Of a stretch of 64,000 bases of DNA, positions 12,001 to 24,000 are shown one piece after another. The position numbers and the translations under genes are program-made. The stretch comes from Hydractinia symbiolongicarpus (taxonomy: Eukaryota; Cnidaria; Hydrozoa; Anthoathecata; Hydractiniidae): the NCBI RefSeq assembly GCF_029227915.1, contig NC_079880.1:33785501-33849500 (forward strand). The letters are read 5' to 3'. Each line of letters begins with the position of its first letter. The stretch's first letter is position 1. Under the pieces are notes generated by a model. That model made no database searches. It was not told where the DNA came from and saw nothing but the letters and a program-made list of their open reading frames with translations.

Positions 12001-15000
12001 GATGGGAGATGATTTAATGATTTAATGCCACTTTATAGCAAACAATATGAAGTAATTAACCTTTTTAATTTTGTTGTTCTGTAAAATTTCTAATATGTTT
12101 ATTCACTTTCTGCTACAATTGTTTAGATTAGTGACATGCCTCCTTCCTCTATGCAATCCAGTTTAATCCACAATATTATGCTTGGGTGCTATAATAACAA
12201 AAGTAAATCAAACTGTAAAATTAACATGTGCTTCACAACCTAGTGCCAAGGACTTGATTACTCATTGCTGTTGATAATATTTACCATATTTTCCGGTATA
12301 TAACCCGCAGGTTATAAGTTGATTTTTACGACTTCCACCATTAGTGCCGGTTATAATGTGTTGCGGGTAATGTGATAAGTTTTATATTTTTTGTCATTTA
12401 TTGTGAAATTTAAAGTTTATACATTCAATAAAGAAAATAGTACCAACGGGTTAAAATGCGTACATTAATACAACTGCATGCGCGATCCTATATCTACGTA
12501 ATCTTACTTTAACTATGTGATATAATTTTTTTCACACAGTGAAATTGCTTTAAATTTCTATTGCTTGTCAGTGTTAATATTACGAGCTCTCTCTGAAACA
12601 CAATTCTGGAGACCGTTTTTCTTTTGTGTTGAATATAATTCCAATCTATTTATATCTTTGAAATCACATTGAGCACATTGAAATGATTTGCTTCTGGTAA
12701 TAGAGCAATATAGCAGGTATCATTTTTAGGTTAAATTGACAGGTATTTCACAACCTAGTGCCCAGGACTTAATTATTTATTCCTGTTAAAAATATTGAAA
12801 AATGTTAAAATTAAAGTATAGATAATAATTTTCTTTTTTATCTTTGCTACCTTCGACCAACAGGTGGCCACTAAAAATATCAAAAATAAATATAAAATAC
12901 AATTAATAAGACACATGCAACTATCTCCTCATTGCCGCCATTCATTTTATCATGCACACTGTGATTGCTTAGATATAAATAGATAACAAAATTCTATAAA
13001 CATTAGAAAAGAACATTCCGTACATCACTGTTACAGACAATCTGTAATAATTATTATGTTGTTTATTTTTATGCCAGAAAAACTTGAATATACATAAAAA
13101 CAGAGATTTTACTTTAGGTTTATAACCTGATAGAATAGGTTTTTTGTTTGTTTGTTTGTTTGTTTGTCTATCTTCTGCATCAGCAGAAGATCGACTTGTC
13201 AAATTAGTTTTAATTCAATACTAGCTGTTTCCCGTGGAAGAATCCACTGTATTCCATTTAATTTATGTAGCAGATATATGTCCATCAAAAAACAAACAAT
13301 ACAGCAGTGCGCATCTTACATCTGCATTATTATATAAATGACCAAAAAAATTAAGGGTTTTCAACAACTGCAGTATATATGTGACATTTAAAATCTAAAT
13401 CTACTAAAATTACTGCTCTGACCATCTGACAAATGCGAAAATTATTCGGAAAAAAGTTTTTAAAAGCATTTCAACATACATCTCACCCATAAAATTTAAA
13501 TCACTCAAAACGTCACATATATACAAAAAAGCTGATCAATGTCAAACACAAATCTCTCTCATTGTATATGTTAAAATCAGTTAGTTTATTGCAAACCCTG
13601 CCAAAGGTTGACACAAAATGTGAAAAGTAAACAATAAATTTTGCCTAAGTAGAAATTTTTATCTAAGGTGTTAAAAAGGGATTTGCAAGGATAAATTATA
13701 ATGCAATAAAACATTATTTGATATATTGCATACGGTCCTTCCTCACCAAACTTTAGACAAAATGCCAACAAAATAACGGTGTTTAAATCTAAAATTAATG
13801 AAGTCCTTTTAGCAATTTGCATGCTGTTTTACCATCAATAAAGTAAACAAAATTTCAAATCTCACATAGTATTCTGTCACAAATTTTCATAAAATATATA
13901 TATAAGTCATAATGAGTCATGTTAAACAACAGCAATCAATCTGTATATAAGTTCATTTTATGTCAATTTTTGCACCAATTTTGCAACACAAAATACAAAT
14001 TCTAAATAATACTAAAATCTCTTATTTTGGTCCTTCACATACCGACGGTCTCCCACAAAAGTTTAATCAAAATGTAAAAAATGAGAGGTAACAACAAAAT
14101 CAAAGTTTGCAAAATTTAATTATTTCGGTACATATACTCTAAAACAATATTTTAATCCAAAATGCCAAAGAAAAACAGTTTGCAACAAAAATCAGTTATT
14201 TCGATAATATTGCATACACTCTTTCCTCACAAAAGCTTCACAAACTGTAAAAAAAAGAATGGTTGTAGGAAGTGCTTCTGATTCAACAAAAAAAGTTTTT
14301 TTGACATATTGCATCTAGCCCTTACCCATTAAATCTTACACAAAATTTCCAAAACTATATACGATTTAGAACACATCAAATTTAAATCGAGAAGGATCAG
14401 TCATTTCGATATATTGCACGGAGTCCTCCCCAGTAAGAATTTATACAAAATATAGAAAAACAAAGCTTGCAAGGTGAAAAATTGAATTCTTCTTCTGTGT
14501 ATATATATATGGTCCTTCCTCGCAAAATTAACATAAAATGTCAAAAAGGTTCAGATATAACATCTAACACAACAAAAATCAGTTCTATCAGTATATGTCA
14601 TGCCATTGTCTTCCACCAAATGTTCCCCTTAAAGTTTCACAGACACAGCCTGTAAATTAAAAACAACTAAGATCAGGTATTTTGGTCTATTTCATACCAT
14701 TCTGTTCCAAATAACTTATAAAATGTAAAAATTGAGTGGTAAAACAGAAATTTGCAAAATTCAATTTTTTTATATGCATGTATATTATATGCCTTCTACA
14801 ACAATAAGTTAATTCAAAATGTCAAAAAGAAGAAAAAAATAGCTTACAAAGAGTATAAAATTGAAATCAATAAAGTAGCTTTTTTGGTGTATTAAATATA
14901 AGCCATATGCACAAAAGTTTACACTAAATGTAAGAAAATGGTTGTGTTTAGTAATTCTAAATTAAGAAAAGTCAGTTCTTTTAGCATGCTGATTAAGGTT

Positions 15001-18000
15001 TTTGCCCACAAATTCTTACATGAAAATGTCAAAACCACAATTTGAAACAAATTAAATTTACATTTTAAAAATAAGTAATTTCTGAACTTTATTTTCAGAA
15101 TATTTGGAGGAAAAGAACTTCGCAAACCAAAAAAAAACCAGGAAAATGTTTAAAATTTTCAGGGTTAGCTAATAACGTTTGATGGGTTTTGTGGGAATAT
15201 ATATACTGGGAATCTTTAGTTTAAAGCTAGCATTAGCTAGCTACAGCAGCTAATAGCTAGCCACTTAAATATAAACTGGAGACTTAGCTAGGTATAAAGA
15301 ACATGGCTACATATATATATATATTCCTAGCTAGCTAGCTAGTTGTTGGTGGTGGTTGGCTTTTTATGATGCTAGCTATAAAACATGTCTGGCAACAATA
15401 ATATAATCAAAACTGAACATAAAACATGAAAAAACCTTACAGAACCTTGCTATGATTAATTTATAAAACCATGCTCTTCTTCAAATGTTTTTTTAAAGAT
15501 TTATTTTGAATGAAAGAGTAGAGAATACTCAAAAAGAACAGCCATCTTTTTCGTAAACACATTTTCCGTTTTATGCTAGGAACTTCATTTAACAGTCCGT
15601 ATGCTTTGTGAATATCTAATACCGTTTCATATGTAGCGATACCTATATATATATATGCTAACATAGAGTTTTTTGGCATAAGGGTATATATATATATATA
15701 TCGTTATTAGCAGCGGGTTATATATTTACACCTTATGTGCGATTTCTATGAAGTACATCCCTAATCTTTTTAGTTAAATTTTAGCGTACAGCCACGTCAT
15801 AAGAAAGTGACCCGTGATTTCCGTGTCGTGGACTCACAGTTTTACTCACGCAAGGGAATTAATATATAAGATTATTTCGGCAATCGGAGGCAAGGAAGAT
15901 AAGACTGAGAGAGTCGCTAGTTCAGACACTCAGTTCTCGTGTTTGTTGTTCACAAGTTTAAACGTCCCCCACTTGTCTCCATCATAAATAAAACAGAACA
16001 TGCGCATGTGTTTATAAAATGATTAGGGTAAGTAAAAATATGCTAAATTTTTTTCTTACCATGATGCGGGTTATGCAAAGGTGCGGGTAAGTAAAACACA
16101 TGAAATTTTATGCGGGTTATACGAAGGTGCAGGCTATCTGATAGCATCTAGTTTATAACTCACTAAAAAAGCTGAGCTGTGGGTAATACGATGTGCAGGT
16201 TATATACGGTAAAATTGTTTAAAATTATATTTGAATGATAACATTCTTTTTTTTCATTTTCACTAATTTCAAGCAGCAGGTGTCCTCTAAAAATAATTTA
16301 ATAAGGCACATAACTATGTAACTATGTCCTCCCAATTAATGTAGTTCAGTTTATTATACACATTGTGATTGCTGGGTTAAGAATAGGTAACAAAATTAGA
16401 AACCCATTAAAAAAGAATCGCATCGTTATTACAGACGATCTGTGATAATTATTATGTTTATATTTATGCCAAGAAAACTTACATATATATGTATATACAT
16501 AATTAAAGAGATTGCTTTAGGTTTAACCGTAACAAAACCCCAAATCGAAGAAGATAAATGTTAATGCAAATATAGATTGAATGATTATTATGGGCATGTC
16601 TTGCTTTCTTTTTTATTTAATCTTTTATGTGTGCACGGTATCCTAATTTCTGCATTGATTATTTTATGTCTATTTTATTGAATACAGGCAATAAACAAAT
16701 ATTTACCTTTCTTGTGCATAAAAAGTGACAACAAAATTTTTTGCCACCATGAATTTGAAGCACGACGTTTCCTCCACCATTTATTCAGAGTGCTGGTGTT
16801 TGTCCTGGAAGGTCCTGGAATTAATTCTTATGTTGTAAATCCTAAAATATCTGGTCCTGAAAGGACTTGGAATTTCACTTTTTATTTGGCTGGCAACCCT
16901 GTTTTGGGTGCATTTTTATTGTAGGTTTTTTCCATCTAATTTACAGAAAATTGTTTTGTTTGACACCAAAAATTTGTGTGTGTGTGTTTCATTTTGTTTA
17001 AACAAGAAACCGCATCAGTTTGAAACTACACATGTAGAAAAAGCATTTCAGCATAATACAAGCCGGCAGAGAATAGAAGAATATGTTGATATAATACTGA
17101 TCTAGATTTTAATTGAGGAAATAATTAGCTGTATCTCCAGTTGCATTACTTGAATGTTCGTAAATTATTAGAGGGGTAAAAATAATGAGAAGATGGTGTG
17201 TCAAAGGAGGATGAAAAACTAGTCAAAAATAAAGCAAAGCTCCTACGTTTTGGTTAAGATTTTTAATAAGGCTTGTGTACAAAGTTATCAAACTTTCTGC
17301 ATGCTTTTAAATTCATTAGCCATTCTTAAACTCTGGACAGTTTTTTTTAAAAAATACATATTGTATGCAAACTGTGATCCTCTGTAGGTGAGAGCATATT
17401 ACAAAAGGTTATGCCAAAAGATAGGAAAACCAAATATGAGTTGTGTTTTGTGAGTGCACATGTGAAAAAGGAAATAAAAAACAAACATGAAATATATATT
17501 TTCAAAAAAATTGCAACTTTATATGTTAATACAACATTGTCCGGTTAAAACACAATAAATTTTACGACAAACAAATTTTTGGCTACGATTCTTTAATGAC
17601 TATGTCTAAACTCAACACACATTTCTATAATAATACAGAGAGTATGTGGTATCTGCGACAGGCAAAGTTGATGTATTCATTTTCCTTTGATGTAGCTGAA
17701 AAAGGGATGTCTCAAATGTTAAATTTTCTGACGTTACGGCGCGCTGTCAATAACACTATAACGTCAATATCCTATTTTAAATTAATGGAGCCATTACAGT
17801 GCACTTAAAATTTTAAGGCCAAATAACTTGGAAACAAGGTTGCAACGTCAATGATTTTTCACCGCAGAGGTAACTAGGGACCAGCTGGGACCAATTTGGG
17901 TAATTTTCCCAAACATGGGTCCCCAAATCCATTTCGGAATGAACTGGTTGATGACGTCTCAAGATCTATAAAATGAAGGCAAAAGGTATACAAATTTGTT

Positions 18001-21000
18001 AAGAATATTTTTTTTGCACTTCAGGGGACTTTGCTGATGTCCGAAAAATTTTTAAACTTTTGTATCTCCTTAACCGTTTGTTAAAAGTGTGTGATTCTAT
18101 AGATTATTTTGATCAGAGTTTCAAGCTCTACACAATAGAGGAAATGTGAAAACAATGTTCTAAATTTTTTTTTTGTGGATGAGTTGTTGACATCATCAAA
18201 ATGCAAATGACGCTTCTTTTTCATTTTTATTCTGCCTCAGTGGATTTTTCCATGGGCTTTATCGACTAGTAACTAAATATTTATGTATTATAACAAAACG
18301 CTTTAAAATAGTGTCCCTTCAAGTCATCCTAAAACTTTTCAAGTTTAAAAAAAGGCTTATTTCACCACATCACCTAAGCACAATGCTTCACTAAAACAAC
18401 TGAAAGATAAGGTCTTCTTCCTGAACGTTGTATCAGGAGATTACAACAACATCAATTTTTTGTTTCCGCAAGAAATTATTAAAGAATTTCGAATACTCTG
18501 AAATAAGAAATTACACTATTTCGAATCCAGTGTGATAAAAATGCCTGATGACCGCCACCATGACAAAAGGGTAAACCAACATATCACACTACTCTGTATT
18601 TGTGATTTTATATTAATAAAATAACACAAAAGTATAAAAATTATAAAAAAAAGTTACTGCTAGTCCTCGATATAGTGCCCCTATCTGATAAACACAGTTT
18701 GGAATAAACTCACCAATTTGTTTTAATAAAGGTAACAGTTCCCACAAGTATATGGTTGTGATTTTTATACAGGTGCTTGCAATGTTCAAAATTAATATAT
18801 TAATACTAGTTATTGCAGGGAATTCCAAGAAAGAAACAACATGCATGCTACACATTGTACGCGTAAATTTATTTTAGAGAATTTGCGTCTGTGGTTTTTT
18901 TAAAATTTTCTTTTTGGTTTATTTTACTCCTAACAGTCCCGTAAGTGTACCGTAAGTGGTGTAAAAGTGCTAAAGATATTAACAAAACACCTTGGCTTGT
19001 TGTAGCACTTTTATAATAAGTAAATACCATATGAATAAATTTAAATAGTGAACAAAAAGACGCTGACTCGTGGCCCGTTGTGCTCACTGTGATGGTCTGC
19101 CATTTTGTTTGTAGTGCTATTTACTCATGACAATATGATGGCGGCCAGAGCGGACGCAAGTTGGCTCTTGACAAAGATTTTTGTTGTTTTAATTATTGGT
19201 ATACTTGTAAAGAAGCCACTGTTCACAAATAGTGAAGTTTCAACAAATCTAACACGAGTGGATGCTGCAATTTCTTTTGGTTGTTTATGGCAGTATCAAA
19301 AGAGCATGAATTTAGCTTACGTAAAATGCAGTTTGTTTTTACCGCTACTTTTATTGATAGCCGGAGATATTGAAGCGTGCCCGGGACCACAAGCCGATGG
19401 AAATGTTGGTAGATTAACAGATTTTACTTTCAGAAAAGGAGTAAAGTTATTTCACCAAAACTGTAGAGGTTTTACAAATTGTTTACCAAATCTTACGGCT
19501 TTATTTTTGGGAGAGAAAAACTCAATTTTATCTCTCTCAGAGACACATATTGTACACGAAAGTGATAGCTTGTTTTGTATTCCGGGGTTCAAGTTTGTAG
19601 AAAAGAGACGAAAAACTGGCCTAGGAGGAGGTGTTGCTATATATGTATTGGAGAATATAAACTGGAAACGTCGAGAAGACGTTGAATGTGAATTTTTGAA
19701 AAAATATTTGGATCGAAATATGCCCGGAGAAGTGAAACATTATCTAATTTGCTGTATGTACCGACCCCCGGACAATTCACTTCACTTACACAAGAAGTGG
19801 AAAGAATATTTTCAATCCACGCTTGAGACCATTAACGACCTATCGCTAGAAGTTATCATTATGGGTGACTTTAATGTTACTGACATTACCTAGAGTGAGA
19901 CTTATAGTAAATAGATCTTGTTTTAAATTTATGGGATCAAAGATTTATAATGACTTGCCAATCGAAATTCCAAAATTGGATACTTTACCAAGTTTCGTAA
20001 GAAACACTAAATGCTAATCCTGTAATAAATTATTTTATGCCTTATAGAAAGCTAGTATTTTTAACTCATGTTTAAACTGTTATATAATAATATTTTATAA
20101 TTTTATTTTTCACAGGACATATTTTAGGAGCAGTTTTTTAAAAACTGAATTATATCCATCCTGTATAAACATTCATAATAATAATAATAATAACCCCCAT
20201 ATTTTATATTTTCTCCCTAGGTTATTCTTTATCCATAACAATGGTAAAACCGAGGGTCATTTTTTATTTATTAGGAGCATGTTCTTTTATGCAGTTAAAA
20301 ATTTTAAAATATAATATTCAACATTTAATTTAAAGGGACTGTCCGTTAAAAAAATAAGTTTTATTATATCAACTAATTTGTACTTATTATTAAAGAATAT
20401 CTGCATCTTTTAAAACATAATAATATTAATAAGCTCATATAAGTTGTTTTCTTTTTTTATTTTCCTCCTGAAGCACCACCTTTGAATTGCCATTTTGTCT
20501 GAATAATTTCGCATAAATGAGAGGCTAAACACACATGTTTTCTCTGATGTAGAACAGTGGTGAGAAAATCAAAACAAAACGCGCTTCGTTCAAGTATGGA
20601 CCACAACAAAATATCTTATTGACTTATTTTCTTTACGTTTTTTATTTTTTAAGTCAGTTAATACCACCGTGTAGCATATATTTAAAAATGCATTATAAAT
20701 AACTTGTCTGGTTTCGCAGATTCTGTTATTATTTGCTAAAAGCTCTTCGCTGAAGATAAAAGTTGAAGATCAAAATGTAAAAGAGGCTGCTTCAGCGCAA
20801 CATTACGCAATTTCCCCTCGAAAGCAAACTAAGGAACATTTTTGTTTCCTTTTTGTAAATTAACTCTGAACGTAGGAAGATAAAAAATTTGCTGTTCGCA
20901 TGGCATACTGTTCGGCGTACCGTTGTAAAAACAACATTAAGTCAAACAAAGATAAAAGCTTTTTTCTAATGCCTAAGAATCCTGAAGTTAGCAAAGCCTG

Positions 21001-24000
21001 GATTGCTGCAATTAACAGAACAAAGCTGCCAGTTAAAGTATTTCTATGCTCTGACTATTTCGAAGAAACCTGTTTAATCATTATTATTTGGTGAAGTCAC
21101 CCTTAGTTTTAGATTCTGAACAATTATCTATAATCGATAATGAAGTTGAATTTGAAGTTGAATCCAAATTATAAATTTGAATACAGGTCTTACCAAAAAC
21201 ACCAATCAGTAACAGGCTTACACAATCTAGAATTTTGCTGAGGATCAAAGTCTACCTGATCATCACAAAAATCATTACAGCTGCCTAGGCTGCGAAGCTA
21301 TTTCGGAATCTCATCTTTCTGGTTCATACTGAAATCCTAATAACGAAAATTTTTCGTTTGACGAAGACATATTAATAATCGTATTTCATAATTTGTAGAG
21401 AAGAGATTAAAATTAAAAGTTTTTTGAAATAAGTTTCTAAACAGTTAACTTCTAGGGGTTTTCATATTTTGTATTGAATACGCTACACACTTTCGCTACA
21501 TAGTCTGCTTTTCACACAGCATTTAATTAATGTGTTTAAAACATTAAATTTAAACACAAGTGGTTTTTAATGATACAGTTGAAGCTCACGATGTTATACG
21601 ATTGATTTTTCAGATAAGTTTTTAATAGATAAATGCTTTATGCATTGCCGTAAGCGGCAACTTAACTATGCTCTAGAAAGTGAATTTCATATAATATTTT
21701 CATTATTTTTTCGGCTTTCCATGTGTGAGTAAGGAGCATATTTAGCACGTGTGATGAGTTGCACGCCTGGATAGCTGTCGAGTGTTCAATCGCACTCGAC
21801 ATATGGAATTCTGTGTTGGTGGCCCGTGGAGAAATTCATGGGTTTCCACAGCCCTTCATATACTGCATTTTATGTGTGTTGCTACTGTGATACCTTTTTT
21901 ACACAAAGACAGACAATGGGTATTATTATGATATAACAATGTAGATTCTGAAAACGTTTAGGTTGCTTACGGACCTGGAGCTTACATGATGGTAGATGTG
22001 TGTATGCTGACCCCAAATACAAGGAAAGAAGTAAAAACCTCGACAAATCACACAGTTCAAATATATTACAATTATTTTACAACGACATAATAAAAAGCGT
22101 AGTTGCTGTGACATTTGATCACAACATAATATTCTATGATGTTTGTAATTTGAAAATCCAAAAACAAGTAAGTAATATCATAAATCTGATCTTCATCGCC
22201 ACTCTTGTGAGGCGCCAGCGTAGTCAACACATGGGATGTTTATTACGCCTTAGTATGAAAGAACAGATTTGCAGTTTAATTTTGATTTCCACACTTCCTT
22301 ATTCAAAACATAAGGAAATCTGTTAAATAAATGAGAAATGAGGTGCTTTCAAGCCTAAAGGTTTTCACACCAATGAAAAATAGTTTATTTTTTATTTATT
22401 TTGTACGTAATATACCCATACATAGTTACATCAACAATACTTTGAGCTCCGCAAAATTCTTCCAAGTTTACTACATATGCTTTTTCCCTAATTTCTCCAA
22501 CTAGATCACCTAGTGACAGCTCTTGTATGTAGTTGAGAACAATTTCAGGCTATCCATACAAGGCTTGCTGTGAAACAACTTCTTTTTCAAATAGGGACCC
22601 TGTTTATATACAGTAATGCTTGTGACATATTTGTGTTCCTTTATTTTTACTTTAAAAAACTGAATTCTTAAGTCTTGTCTGGAAGACCAAGCCATCATAT
22701 CTGAAAAAACACAACAAATTGTAGGTTGGTTACTGTCATAAAAATAGTGTATGGGGGACAGGGTTAAAACAAGTGAACTTCTAAACTCGTTATTAGTCTT
22801 CTTTTCAGTCCTATTTACAAAATGTAAACACAAGCATACAGAAAAAAAATATTTAAAGGGGCACTCCAGTAAAAAAAAAATATTTGAAAAAAATGTTATT
22901 TTGATTAACCAATACATAAATATGTCAAAATAAATCTTTTACAATCGTTAAAAATCTCTATTTATACCTTAATTGGGTCTGTAAACATCTTTAATTTCAA
23001 ATAAATTTGCAAGATCGCCTAAAGTCGAGAGGACTAGGTCCGAATAGATGAGCATACGTCACATCATGCAGAAAGTCTGTGAGCTCAGCAGGCACGCCTT
23101 CTAAAAGTGTGTTTACTTACTTTTTACATTTTTCGTTGATAAGACGTCTTGTAATAATGACAAAGATTATAACTCAAAAAACTTAGAATCAGATAGTTAT
23201 CTTCATGAAAAAGACTTCACAAAGCTAAATCCATACGACTTCGAACCTGTTGTGTCTTTTACTGACTCAAAGCAACGTTCTTAGGAAAATCTTTTAAAGA
23301 AATAAAAAATATGTTTAATCGTTTTTTTTTTTTTTGCATTCTTTTCGTCAAAAAACTTTATCATTTGCTTTAGTAAAAAACTTTCTTACTTTGCAAGCCA
23401 ATTTATTTTTATTTCACAGTTCAGCAATATCATTTCTCTGCACTTGCTTTTTTGCGCACAAATGCAAACAAATTTTATGTAACGTTGAAAATTTCTCTGT
23501 GATGGAGATCTATTGAAATGCCTGATCGAAAGATCGAATAATGTTTGTGTTGTAATAAGTTGGTAAAACGGGGGTATTAATATTGTATAAATAAATAACC
23601 TTTCTTATGATTACGGTAGGTCATAAATGCGTTGCAGAAGCTAATGATTTAAAAGTGGTTGTTTTGACAAAGCTGTTTTAGAAACTGCATTATCAGGATT
23701 ACATGCAGCCTTAAACAGTAACAAAGATTGAAGAAAATGGGCACATTTACCCCCTATCCCTGCCAGGTCCTATCAAAAAAGCTTCTTTTTTGAAAAACAA
23801 AGAATAGAAACTTAAGTGCAACAAAAGATACATGTGTAGCTAACTAGAAAACTCTTTTGTCGGTGTTTGTATTGGAAATTGGTATAATGTGTTTTTATTT
23901 AATATAAAAATGTACAAAACGATATTTGGTTGTGTTCTGTGGATACAAGTAAAAATAATGAAATGAGAAGAAATGAGAAACTTTAATCTCGATCACTAGC

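Larger units (their letters stand above)
12287..16215. mobile_element. 3.9 kb TIR element with ATAACCC subterminal repeats, nested in an older copy of its family
   Basis: The left end reads ttttccggtatataacccgc; the right end reads gcaggttatatacggtaaaa, an imperfect inverse. Both ends carry several gcgggttat motifs. The same left-half order (tttatattttttgtcattta, gtaccaacgggttaaaatgcg, the gtttgtttg run) appears inverted at 27306-28599. Sequence just outside (12060-12286 and 16216-16530) matches the interior of the same family (ttcacaacctagtgcc... then caggtggcc-like...gtgattgct...acagac-atctgt), so this copy landed in an older relative. No transposase; non-autonomous. Superfamily is unproven; TA-type ends suggest Tc1/mariner-pogo. 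Confidence 0.72.
3018..21961 (+). other. 18.9 kb TBL3 intron filled with nested transposons
   Basis: The exon ending at 3017 (phase 1) joins the exon starting at 21962 to restore G-E-T-G-C-L-R-T-W-S-L, so this whole stretch is one intron. Everything in it is mobile-element debris listed separately. Stretches 3018-4110, 7315-7897, 8300-9500, 16530-17590, 17950-18370 and 21180-21960 hold no recognisable gene, repeat or RNA; they are AT-rich with short spurious reading frames only. Confidence 0.85.

Noticed and set aside
22510-22917. 135-codon minus-strand frame
   Set aside because: Low-complexity composition, crosses the border of the TTAA element at 22857 and has no domain likeness.
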